Of a stretch of 64,000 nt of DNA, positions 35,283 through 45,260 are shown one piece after another; positions within the stretch are counted from its first letter, which is position 1; every line of letters starts with the position of its first letter. The position numbers were made by a program, and so were the translations under genes. Source of the stretch: Callorhinus ursinus (lineage: Eukaryota; Chordata; Mammalia; Carnivora; Otariidae); contig NW_020313056.1 of assembly GCF_003265705.1 (NCBI RefSeq), forward strand, positions 9,184,188 to 9,248,187, read 5' to 3'. The notes under the pieces were generated by a model. The model searched no databases. It worked only from the letters and a program-made list of their open reading frames with translations, and was not told where the DNA came from.

Positions 35283-35326
<44 letters not shown>

Positions 35327-35330
35327 TTTT
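35143..35330. repeat. (CTTT)n/(CCTT)n microsatellite
   Basis: A pure CTTC block flanked by CTTT blocks on the plus strand, grown from the A-rich tail of the SINE. It contains the 10-N gap, so its true length is unknown. Confidence 0.95.
35271..35280. other. Assembly gap, 10 N
   Basis: Ten N inside the tetranucleotide run, most likely a repeat-length ambiguity. Confidence 0.97.
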
Positions 35331-35658
35331 AAGATTTTATTTATTTGATAGAGAGAGACACAGCAAGAGAGGGAACACAAGCAGGGGGAGCGGGAGAGGG
35401 AAAAGCAGGCTTCCCGAGGAGCAGGGAGCCCGATGTGGAGCTCGATCCCAGAACCCCGGGATCATGATCTGAGCCGAAGGCAGCCGCTTAACAACTGAGC
35501 CACCCAGGCACCCTCATGGTGTTATTCCTAAGAACAACTTGTTTTTCCTTTCCCATGAACTGTTGCTATCTTTTACCCATTTTTCTATTGGGTTTTAATC
35601 CTTTTGTAATTCATAGGACATGTTATAATTCTTTACATGTTATAAAATTTGTCTTTCT

Positions 35659-35769
35659 GGGGCGCCTGGCTGGCTCCATCAGAGGAGCCTGTGACTCTTG
35701 ATCTCGGGGTCATGAGTTTGAGCCCCGTGTTGAGTGTAGAGATTACTTAAATAAATAAAATAAAATAAA
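35659..35769 (+). mobile_element. CAN SINE, short type
   Basis: ggggcgcctggctggctccatcagaggagcc, gtcatgagtttgagccccg, gagattacttaaataaataaa. Inserted in the old L1. Confidence 0.9.
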
Positions 35770-36215
35770 GCTTGCCTTTCTGTGCTTGAGATGCAATTTT
35801 TTTTTCCAGTTTGTCATTTGTTTCTTTACTTCCCATGATTATATTTTATTTTCATGAAATCAAATATAACTATCTTTTCCTTTAGGTCTTCTGAATTTTG
35901 TGTTATAATCAAAAGGGTCTTCTCCACTTCTCCCAGAAATTCTTTTGGTACTTTTATGGTTTCCCTCTTTCCATTTAAATCCTTGATCCATTTGGCATTT
36001 TTCCAGGTGTAAGATATGAAGTATGGATTTAACTCTTTTTTCCCCACAGATGCTTTGTAGTTGTCCCAAATCATTTATTGTATGAAATCTCTTATCTTCA
36101 CCAATTTGAAATACCACCTTTATTGAATAATAAATGCCTACCTGTGTTTGGGTCTATTTGGGAATTTCTCTTCTGCTGATTTGTTGAACTAATTAGACGC
36201 CAGTACCTAACAGGT

Positions 36216-36351
36216 TTTGTTTTTGTTTTGGTTTTGTTTTGTTTTGTTTTGTTTTGTTTTAAGGTAAACTCTACACTCATTGTCGGGCTTACACTCATGA
36301 CCCAGAGATCAAGAGTCACATGCTCTACTGAGTGAGCCAGCCAGGAGCCCA
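36216..36351 (-). mobile_element. CAN SINE, short type, (GTTTT)n tail
   Basis: (TTTTG)n at about 36216-36260 followed by 'actctacactcattgtcgggcttacactcatgacccagagatcaagagtcacatgc ... gagccagccaggagccc'. Confidence 0.85.
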
Positions 36352-36508
36352 GGTAACAGTTTTAACTAGTACGACATGATAATATGTTTATTACTTGGGC
36401 AGGCACTTTCAGAAATGTTTTCTTGTTAGTTTTTCCACAAGAAGACTTGGCTCATCTAGTTCCAAAATAAAGTCTTGCTTTTTTTTTTTTTTTATTAGGA
36501 TCTCAATA

Positions 36509-36703
36509 GGGGCACCTGGGTGGCTCAGTCAGTTAAGTGTCTGCCTTCAGCTCGGGTCATGATCCCAGGGTCCTGGGACCAAGCCCCGCATCAGGCTTCC
36601 TGCTCTGCGGGAGGCCTGCTTCTCTCTCTCCCACTGCCCCTGCTTGTGTTCCCTCTCTCGCTGGTGTCTCTCTCTGTCAAATAAATAAAATCTTAAAAAA
36701 AAA
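36509..36703 (+). mobile_element. CAN SINE, long type
   Basis: ggggcacctgggtggctcagtcagttaag head. Flanked by gatctcaata at 36499-36508 and 36704-36713. Confidence 0.94.
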
Positions 36704-36894
36704 GATCTCAATATCTCTGATATCTTAATGATGCATAGTCTTGCTAGTCAAGAACATAGCTTATATTTCTGTTCAAGTCTTTTTCTGCATCCTTCTGTAG
36801 AATTTAAATCTTCTCTTCATATAGATTGTGCATCGTTATTGTAAAATTTATTCCTAGGAATTTTCTTTTTTTTACTGATTTGTAAATGATGTCT

Positions 36895-36960
36895 TTTTTT
36901 GACAAAAAGATGTCAAGATGTCATCATGATGTCACAATGTCAAGATGTAATGATGTTATT
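36895..36960. repeat. Degenerate GATGTCA-type direct repeat
   Basis: About six to seven spaced copies of (g)atgtca or atgtaa in 65 bases: agatgtcaagatgtcatc, then gatgtcacaatgtcaagatg. Not a SINE part. Confidence 0.7.
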
Positions 36961-37529
36961 CCATCTTCTAAGATATAATGCTCTCCCTCTAAGATGCTGA
37001 AATAGCCCCAGGGGAGCAGTCTACCTCAAATAATCTTGAGAATTACCAGACTAGCAAGTAGTTCTCAACTGTATTTGCCCTTGCAACATATCCTATGAGT
37101 GATTTTGACATACACCAATCAAACTTACAGGTGTTCCTTGTTTTTTTAGGGACTCTAGCACAGATGAGAGGCTGTGGTTCTTCAGTAGCTGATGGCAATG
37201 TATGTGTACAGCCACTGTCTTAGGGGCCAGGGACACCATGATGATCAAGACAGCCTGAGTCCCTGCCCTCATGGAAGGTGATCACATAGTCCTAGCCAAA
37301 CAGAGCAAACTCAGCAGAAAATCAAATAATTATAAGGGTGCAAAGTTCTGCTATGGGGCCATGAGAGTGTAGCAGAGGTCATTCGTCAGGTGTTAACATC
37401 CGCTAACATCCACACCCGAGGCTTCAATTAACTCTCAAATGCTACCCACTCACACATTACGTTTCCAGTTCTGGCTCTCCTCTGAGCTCCAGACCTGCCA
37501 TTTGCACTTCCCAACAGGAGGTGGAGTCT

Positions 37530-37985
37530 AATCCCCCTCTCTTTGGATCTGGACAGGCTTACGTCTCATTTGTAGCCAGGACACTACAGCAGACGTGACT
37601 CTAGATGATGCCCGAGGCTAGGCCACATAAAGCAAATGCAGCTCCGCCTTGCTCTCTGGGACACTCACTCTTGAAGCCTTCAGCCACCTTGTAAACAGTC
37701 TGACAGCCCTGAGGTTGCCATGCTGTGAGGAAGCCCATAGTAGCCGGTGCAGAGACCCCCGTGGACAGTCTCTGAGGCTCCATGAAGAGGGAAAGGCCCA
37801 GCCAGTCCCCAGGTGTTCTATCACCCAGTGGTCCAGCTCTACATTAGAAACCCAAGTTAGAAGAGTCTAGCCAAACTCTTTCCTAATTCCTGACCCGCAG
37901 ATCTACGAGAGATGATAATATGATTACTGTTCTTTTAAGCCACTCCATTTGGAAGTGATTTGTTTTGTAGCAATAGTAACTAGCA
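37530..37985. repeat. Possible MaLR-like LTR relic
   Basis: 'gccttgctctctgggacactcactcttg', 'ccatgctgtgaggaagcccatagtagcc', 'gtgatttgttttgtagcaatagtaactagca' are phrases seen in old mammalian LTR-type relics. Uncertain. Confidence 0.3.
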
Positions 37986-38444
37986 TCTGGGCCACGTGGT
38001 TTTGTACATTTTTTCCTCCTACTTGGAACCCTTTCTGCACCCCTTTCGCCTAGTTACCCTGTACATATTCTTCAGATCTTTGCTGCAGAACCATCCCTAA
38101 ACCTTGAAACCTGGGTTCATAGTGCCCTCATAATACCAGGTACCTTTTTTTTCCTGTACTCATCACTGTTGTATTTGGAGATTCTCTGACCAGGGTCTGT
38201 CTTCCTGACAAGTCTTCAGCTCCACAGAAAAGCATGCAGTTACACAATAGGCCAGGCACGGCAAACTTAAATGTCAACAAGGAAAATAACATAAACAGAG
38301 AGACATGGGTAGGGTGGGGACTGCAGTGACATGAAAAGTATGTGTCCACCTATAGGGTGTAGCTGCCACTTTGCAGGCTCTGTGCAGCCAAATATGCCTC
38401 ATTTTTAAAAGAGCTGATACTAACCCAGATGATTATTACTATTA

Positions 38445-38637
38445 GTTTTTAAAGATTTTATTTGAGAGAGGATGCGCATGCACACGTACACACACACGGG
38501 GGTGGGGGGGAAGGGCAGAGGGAGAAGCAGGCTACCCACTGAGCAGGGAGCCCAAAGTGGGCCTGGATCCCATGACCCTGAGATCATGACCTGAGCCGAA
38601 GGTAGACGCTTAACCAACTGAGCCACCCAGGCACCCC
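38445..38637 (-). mobile_element. CAN SINE, long type
   Basis: tttttaaagattttatttgagag start, a (CA)n-like interior, gagccacccaggcaccccc end. Last lineage-specific SINE before the STAU1 promoter. Confidence 0.92.
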
Positions 38638-39289
38638 CACAAAACCAGGTTATTATGTAAGTGTTAGAATGATAGCAACTAATTAAAACTAAAAACACAG
38701 ATGAAAGAAAAAGGAAGAAAAACAACAACAAGCTGAAGATTTAATACTCCTTGGGTTTTTTGGGGGGAGGTGTTGTTTTTGTTTTTCCCTCGGGTCAGCA
38801 CAGATCAAGCGCGGGGCTACAGATTGGTCAGACAATACATATGACCCCTTCAGGTTCAGGTGGTCCCCAGCCACCTGACCACAGGGCTGTTCTCAACACT
38901 CCTTATTTTTTGAGAATGACTCTGAACTTGCTTTGTGTAATCAAGGAATTGTATTTAACTGAGGCATAGGTTAGCTGTGGGGCTGGCTGGGTTCAGGAGT
39001 GGGTCACTTAGATTTGTTTTCTCTCTTTGTACTGTGAGTTAAATTCTCTTCTAGGGGCCTGCAGACTTCTTGACTCTTGCCAAATAATAAAGGAATTATT
39101 TATTTTTCTTAGAGATGAAGGTGGAAATAAGAAACTGTAACCATTAAGTAAATTACACTAAATTCTCTGTGTTCCTTCCTAGAATGTAAATTACATACAT
39201 TTATAATAAGGAATGGGAACATGAAAATCAATAAAAACCCTGTGAGAAGTTGATTTTTATCTAAAAAAATTATACTTCATGTTATCTAT

Positions 39290-39480
39290 GTATCTATTAA
39301 AAAATGGAAAAAGAGGTATCAAGCCATGAAAAAACATGGAGGAAACTTCGCATATTACTAACTGGAAGAAGCCAATCTGAAAAGGCTACAGACTGCATGA
39401 CTCCAGCTATATGACATTTCTGGAAAAGGCAAAATATGGAGTTGGTAAAAAAGATCAGTGATTGCTAGGGGTGAGGGGAG
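39290..39480 (+). mobile_element. Old L1 fragment
   Basis: 'acatggaggaaacttcgcatattactaactggaagaagccaatctgaaaagg', 'tatatgacatttctggaaaaggcaaaa', 'gatcagtgattgctagggg'. Confidence 0.65.
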
Positions 39481-40619
39481 GAAGGGGGAGACAGTACCCT
39501 AAGAACATGTGACCCCTGGAATGACACATGATTGGTCACTAGCAAGAGCAGATCGCAGCTTAGGCTGCTCACAGCAGCACGCTTAGAGCTTCACAACTCT
39601 AAAGAGAGTCCTGTCACTCTTCAGTCGGGGAAGATGAGGCAGAGTATCAAGCTCTACTGATTCTCATGTCCACTGGGTAAGATAGGAAACTGTTCTTATT
39701 TAACTAAGGGGGAACTGAGGCCCAGCTGTATCAGGATCCAAATCGTGGAATAAAATCCCAAAATTGGGATCAGGGGAAAAAAAATAGAGGGATCGCCCCT
39801 TCAATATATGGAAGGAGGGAAATAAGTTGAGACTGGAAATCATCTGCCCGTCACTTGGGTCTCCACAGGTGATAGTAAAATGGGTCAGAACATCCCCTCT
39901 ACCTTTACACCTCTGAAGAGATTGTGTGGGGACCTCAGCTTTGAGTTTAGAGAAACCCCTCTGTGTCCGCTCCTTTACCCAGTGAGCTACGGGGTCGACT
40001 GCTTAGGAGTTAGAAAACAATTCTCCTTTACCAGAGGGCTGGACAATATCTGACTGTTGCTTACCACTGTCTTGGACTGGCACTAACTGGACAGTTAAAG
40101 TCCTTTGACTGTTTTTGATGTCCCGAAATTCAATCTAATTTTACAAGCCGAGTAAGGGGGCCTGGTCCAGAGAAAAGTGTCCTCTGGGCCAGGGGCAAGG
40201 TCCCAAAGCCATGTTTGGAGAGGCCCCTTCAGCCACAGGACCTCATATCATGAATTTATGCAAATTAAACTGCATTGCCTTGGCAAGAAAGATTGAGCAA
40301 TAGCTAGATTGAAAGATACCGAGAAAGATAGGCCGAGAGAAAATAAACCATTTTTAAATAGTGGGGAAGGAGTCCCAGAGTGAGCAGGAAAGAGGACGCC
40401 TGGGCACCTGCAGCTCTTCCCCTCACTCACTTGTTTTCTGGACCTCTCACAATGCGCACATTATTCTTTGCTGAGTGTGATTCTGGAAGTCCAAAATTCC
40501 CCACCATTAACTCCTACCCCCCTAAAACCACTTTAGTTTATCCAGAGCTGGGTGAAAGAAACAGCAATCTGGCACTTCTCGCCCTTTAACTGACTATAAA
40601 AATAACTGGTTTTATTTAT

Positions 40620-40745
40620 TATGTGCTTTCCCCTCACTAGAACGTAAGCTCTCTGAGGGCAGGGATTTTTGTCTGTCTGTTCACTTCTATACTCTCAACT
40701 CTTGGAGCAGTACTTTGCACATAGCAGGCATTTAATAAACATTTA
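40620..40745 (+). repeat. L2-like 3' fragment
   Basis: 'gaacgtaagctctctgagggcagggatttttgtctg', 'cagtactttgcacatagcaggcatttaataaac'. Confidence 0.5.
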
Positions 40746-40849
40746 CGGAAGGAGAAACTAAGGGAAGGAGCGAAAGAAGGAACGGAGGCGGAAAAGGAAG
40801 GACAGAGAAAAACGGGAAGAACCACGGGAGGGGGGCGGAGTTAAGAAGG

Positions 40850-41700
40850 TCGGCCCAGCCTCGTTGCGGGTCCCCGGGCCGCCCTCAACACCCAGCAGAA
40901 CTACAACTCCCAGCAGGCGCCAGGAGCCCGGGCGGGCCGCCGCGACCAGGCCCGACCAGGCTCCAGCCCACCAGGCTCCGGAGTGCCTTGCGAGAGCAGG
41001 CGCCGTCGCAGCGCCCGCCGGGACTTGTGGTTCGGACCGCGGGTGGGGGTGGGGCCGGGCATGGAGGCGGGCGGGGGCCGGGGGCGGGCGCAGGCCCCTC
41101 CCCCGTCACTTCCTGCGGGGCTGCGGGCGCCGGAGCGGCTCTTCAGCGTTTGCGCCGGCGGCCGCGCGTCTGCCTCGGCTCCCCCTTCCTCTGACCCCCC
41201 CGGCCCGGCGGCGCCCGCCTCCTCCGCGGCCACTCCGCCTCTTCCCTCCGCCGTTCCCTTCCTCCTCTCCCTTCTTCCTTCCTCCTTCCCCTCGTCGCTT
41301 CCCCCGGCGCCACCGCCGCCGCCCAGGACCGCCGGCTGGGGGACGAGCTCGGGGCAGCAGCCAGGTGAGGCGGCCGGGCCGGGCCTGGCGGGGCCCGCGC
41401 GGGCGCCGCGGCCGCGGGGAGGGGGGCGGCGGGTGGGGCCTAGGCCTCGGCGGGCCCGCGCGCCTGGCCTTCTTCTCCGGGCCTCTGTCCCGCCCGCGGG
41501 GCCTTCCCGGAGGAGGCGGGTCCTCCCGCGCCCCCCTTCTTGGGGCGCCCCGCGGCCTGGACCCCAGGCACTCCAGCTCGTCCACCCCTTGCTGGGGCAA
41601 GAAACAGGTGCCACGCCGCCTTTCCTAATTCCTCCTCGTGCGTGGGGATGCCGAGTTATTCCTGGGGCGGGGGATGGGGTGGGGGTCCCCGCTTCAAGTC
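40850..41700. promoter_or_regulatory. STAU1: STAU1 CpG-island promoter
   Basis: The strongest CpG island in the window, extremely GC-rich, starting abruptly after an AG-rich tract and fading near 41.7 kb. A ZNF143/SBS-type element ACTACAACTCCCAGCA is at 40900-40915. A related, inverted ACCACAAGTCCCGGCGGGC (reverse complement of 41013-41031) lies about 100 bases on, and an ETS-type ACTTCCTG is near 41107. No TATA box is seen. Transcription probably begins between about 41.1 and 41.2 kb (inference). The long open frames across the island on both strands are GC-driven and are not proposed as genes. Confidence 0.85.
41140..41364 (+). other. STAU1: STAU1 exon 1 (5' UTR, start approximate)
   Basis: Non-coding first exon ending in cagcagccag with a strong donor gtgagg at 41365. 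The 5' boundary cannot be read from sequence. There is no ATG between 41110 and 41364, so no upstream open frame is added. The exon contains a long pyrimidine-rich stretch (about 41235-41305, CCT/CTT blocks) followed by gccaccgccgccgcccagg. Confidence 0.7.
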
Positions 41701-41739
41701 CCTGAGATCCGGAGCGTCTAAATCTCCGCAGCCGGATCT

Positions 41740-41950
41740 GGAGCCTAGTGGTTACGAGCACAGCCCAGGTGTCCAGCACGGGTACAAACCCCAGCGCTAC
41801 TCCCTTAAACAAGTCACTTAAACTCTTTGTGTCTTGGTTGGAAAAAGGGGCTAATGCGGTTCCTGCCTCTTCGGGCTGTTAAGGTTCCGTGAAATGGGGC
41901 GTGTGAAGCGCTTATCAGAGTGCCAGACCCACAGCGTGTCCCAATAAACC
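41740..41950 (+). repeat. MIR at the edge of the CpG island
   Basis: 'ctagtggttacgagcacagcccagg', 'caagtcacttaaactctttgtgtc', 'gcgcttatcagagtgccagacccacagcgtg'. Confidence 0.55.
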
Positions 41951-43229
41951 GTCTGCATAATTTATTAGCGTGATATTAAGGTATAACTTAATGGGTAAAG
42001 TGGGATACAAGTTGACCTACCTACCCGTTTGGGTTTTCTTTGAGGCAGAAATATTTAGCGTGCCCACCGCCAGCGCCCGGGCTTTTGTTTTGGGTTGTTA
42101 ACATCTGAAAGGGGCGTACGTTTAATTGGGACACTCTGTAAGTAGGCAGACTGTAAAAGATGCTGTTAGTTCCATCTCCTCCGCTGAGCCAGCTTCAAGA
42201 TTGTCACCAGCTCCCTCTGTATGAGCAACCTGTCCTTTTTTTTTTTCTGCCATCATCCGGCTTCTTGTTGTCACTTCATTTCTGGTAAAGTTGCTGGCAG
42301 AAGCTTTCCTTGAGTTCACCAAACCTTTCTGGAGCGCTTGCCCTGTGTCAGGCTCTGGAGGGGGCGGTGTAGGAAGCTGGCAAAAAATATGTCTGTCCTT
42401 TCTTGCGCTACATTTCTAACTTCTAACTTTTTTTCACTGCAGCTTTGCTTTTATTCCCTCCGTCCCTGTTGGCCGACTTTCCTTTTAAGCCCTTGCCCCA
42501 CCTCCGTGTTGCAGTATTGCTTATGTGGAAGTTTTCTCCTGTTCCGGCGAAGATGTGTGCTTCAGTCTGTTCTGCCTCTGTTCTCTGGCTGTGGGGACGT
42601 TTTTAAGGTCACTCTTCCCTTCTGCTTGTAGCTTTAATTGTTTAGAGGGTGGGGGAAAGAGAGTTAAACCGGGTTTTTGATTGATCTTGGCCTTTCAGGA
42701 ATCGGTGTGCAGCAATTACACTGCTGCTTGTTGAAGTAAAAACTAAAAATACAGTTGGATTGTAGAGGGAGCAGTTTCGGTCCTCCTGGTGACAGGTGGG
42801 ATTTTTAAAACAGCAACTTTATTTAGAGATACTGGGTTTCTTTTAATTCTTTACCTAGTTGTATATGTGTATCTTTCCTTAAGGAAATGCAACTCATGGA
42901 GGTTCAAATTTACAAAAAAGTAAGTGTGTGTGTGTTTGCTCAACTGAATGATCCTCCTATATTGTAGAGTTGTTTTAGGTAGTAAATGTCTTTACTGAAT
43001 TTAAAGCTGTTTTGATTTACACCTGTCTCTTGATTACATGTGATATAAAGTGGCCTGTTGACATTTTCCTGTAATTTTCTGACAGAGCCTTACTGTCATT
43101 TCTAGTTTAAAATCTTTGGTTGGATGACTCTTCAGAACACCTAAGAAATAGCTGTATAACACGCATGTCTTCTGCCACATCGAAAATTGTAGTGTTGGGG
43201 AAATGATGTTTTAATATTGCAGTCGATAA

Positions 43230-43460
43230 CCTTTTTAAAAAACTCTTTATTATGGAAAACATGAAAAATTGGATAACTGAGAGAACCCCCATGTATTGGT
43301 CACTTAGCTTTGACAATAATTAACTTGTAGCCAAGGTCATCTTGTTTCATGAAGTACCTCCTCCCCTAAACTGGGTTATTTTGAAACAAATCCTAAAATC
43401 ATATAATTTTACAAGATTGTCTCAGACTATTAATCTGTCACAAAATTTACTTTTCGTGGA
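43230..43460 (-). repeat. Old L1-like fragment
   Basis: 'tttattatggaaaacatgaaaaattgg', 'acccccatgtattggtcacttagctttgacaataattaac', 'gttattttgaaacaaatcc'. A common mammalian relic type, also at 45040-45260 ('cattttattatgaaaattttcaaacatataac'). Class uncertain. Confidence 0.4.
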
Positions 43461-45039
43461 ATCATAGTTCTCATTTTGTTTATTGGTCTTCTCATCTCTG
43501 TTTACACATGATTACAGCAAAAAAAATGAGTGGCCAAATTAGCTCTTGGTTCAATACTTATTCCATTCAGTCATGTCCAAAATACTGCCTTGCTTTTTTG
43601 TGTACAAAAGCAACAGTTCTTGAGCTGTTAGTGGTTATAATTGAAAAGGAATCAGAAATACAGATATCCTTAAACCTGTTTTGGTGGAGACCTACTTGTT
43701 AAACCACTTATAATGGAGAATAACTTTGTGTCAAAATTAAACTACAGTTAATAATTCATAATGAAACTTTCAAAGTTTCTTTACAGTAGTTGTGTAAATA
43801 TGCTGCTATCACATTAGGTTAAGAATTAAGCAAAGGGTATTTGATTTCAAAACTTTGTTGTAGAATTATTTTTAGTAAGTATGAATTTCAGAGCCTAGAT
43901 GCTCGTGTTTTTCTTTCTTGTCTGAAAAGAGATTTCTCCTAGAATTGAAGTTGACGGGAATATTACATTTGTCATTGTTATTTAATTTTCAAATTTCTGG
44001 TCATGGGCTGTTCACAGCTTTTCGACAATTGTAATTTACTTTTAGATAGTTGTATGTAGTTATGTAGGTTTACTTTTGTGCTTGATCAGGTGTAGTGAAA
44101 ACGTGTGTTTTACTTACTACAGTCTGGGAGATGGAGAGGGATGTGCATACGTCTTAAAACTAGAAAAAAAAATCTGGTATCTAAGAAAGGGCACAAAATG
44201 TGCTTTATTTTAAAAAAAAAGCTTAGTGCTTCCCAGGAGGCTTAAAGTCAAACTTTTTTTTAAGTATTTGGAATTACCATAAATACAGTTTGTTCAGACT
44301 AAATTGCTCTCTTTTAAGATTCAGCCAGAAAACCCATGTATATACAGATTATTTTAAGTTTAGAAAGGAGTATGACTCATAGAACTTTTCCGCCTCATTT
44401 CTGAAGTCTTATCCATTAAAATTATTCTGAGTGTAATCGTTCAACGTTGGCCTATACTGTGCTGCTTCATCCGGTCTCCCCTCAGTAAGACAATGGAGAT
44501 ATTTAATATAGCAGGCACAGAGTGGCTCTCAGCTTGCAGGGCAACTTTCTCTCTTGCCCTTTTACTGGATGGAGTGAAAGTGAAATTCACCAGCATAAAA
44601 AAATGAAACTTTAATGAAAAAGGCATCTTTTCCTTGGATGTCATTAAGTCAGTTCCAGGGACCTTGTTTTTATGAGCCTCCACACTGGATCGTCTTACTC
44701 GCTGTCATATTTAGTGGCACAGAATTGCTCAGGTTGGGGAGATGTAAATTCTTCCCCCTTTTAAATGAGAGCTTTCAGAAATGTTTAGAGAATTTTATGA
44801 CAAATTTTGTTTCACACTACACCTTTTGCTTCACACTAAACCTGTAACAGGGTGTTTTAAATTGTAAACTTTTGGTAACAGAGACCTTTGTAGCTAACAT
44901 GCTTCTAGTATAATTTTCTTTATGAGCTTTTCCTTAAATAAAACCTCATTAAAATCAAACTTTAACATTTATGCTGTTCCAAAAAGTATAATTTATGAGT
45001 TAGAGATTGAATGAGAAGACATGTTATTTGCTATCCTTA

Positions 45040-45260
45040 TTTTTCCCCGACATTTTATTATGAAAATTTTCAAACATATAACAAAGTTTAAAGAAATTTA
45101 CTATATGCCTCTGTATCTACCACCTGCTTTCTGCCATTGACATTTGACTCTACTTGTTTTATCAGGTCTGTTCCATTTGTCTGTCTCTTTGAATTCATTA
45201 GTCCATTTTATTTTTCAGTACATTTCAAAATAAATTGCAGCATCAGCACACTAAATACTT
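45040..45260 (-). repeat. Old L1-like fragment (same type as 43230)
   Basis: Shares the 'ttattatgaaaattttcaaacatat' start and the 'caaaataaattgcag' end typical of that relic. Family not assigned with confidence. Confidence 0.4.

Larger units (their letters stand above)
35138..35513 (-). mobile_element. CAN SINE with long (TTTC)n/(TTCC)n tail (second of pair)
   Basis: After tcatggtgttcg comes a long tetranucleotide run (about 35143-35330), then aagattttatttatttgatag and the usual body, ending ccacccaggcaccc. A third target copy tcatggtgtt follows at 35514-35523. Confidence 0.93.
33790..36205 (-). mobile_element. Old L1, broken by SINEs and microsatellite
   Basis: Reverse L1 landmarks run through the block: 'ccaggtttggctgttatgaagaaagctactataaac' (34212), 'attctggatacaaatcctttatcagatatgtgatttgcaaatac' (34648), and further into ORF2 'ggtgtaagatatgaagtatggatttaactc' and 'ttgtcccaaatcatttattg' (36005-36080). 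The order suggests one degraded element or two adjacent ones. Three CAN SINEs interrupt it. Confidence 0.75.
9943..40820. other. DDX27-STAU1 intergenic region
   Basis: About 31 kb between two divergent promoters. No open frame in it has homology I recognise or a plausible exon structure; the long frames run through L1 or SINE sequence or have no support. It holds 26 CAN SINEs, seven larger L1 pieces, MIR and L2 relics, pyrimidine microsatellites and two assembly gaps, listed separately. Stretches with nothing I can name include roughly 18.0-20.0 kb, 22.93-23.55 kb and 39.5-40.6 kb. Confidence 0.7.

Noticed and set aside
34896..35330. Periodic repeats that might suggest a CRISPR-like array
   Set aside because: Simple tetranucleotide tracts from SINE tails, in a mammalian genome, with no repeat-spacer pattern.
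40864..41812. Overlapping long open frames (254 and 240 codons plus; 303 and 164 codons minus) at the STAU1 CpG island
   Set aside because: Very high GC removes stop codons in all frames. The products are Pro/Arg/Gly-rich without domain signs, and the region is a promoter plus non-coding exon.
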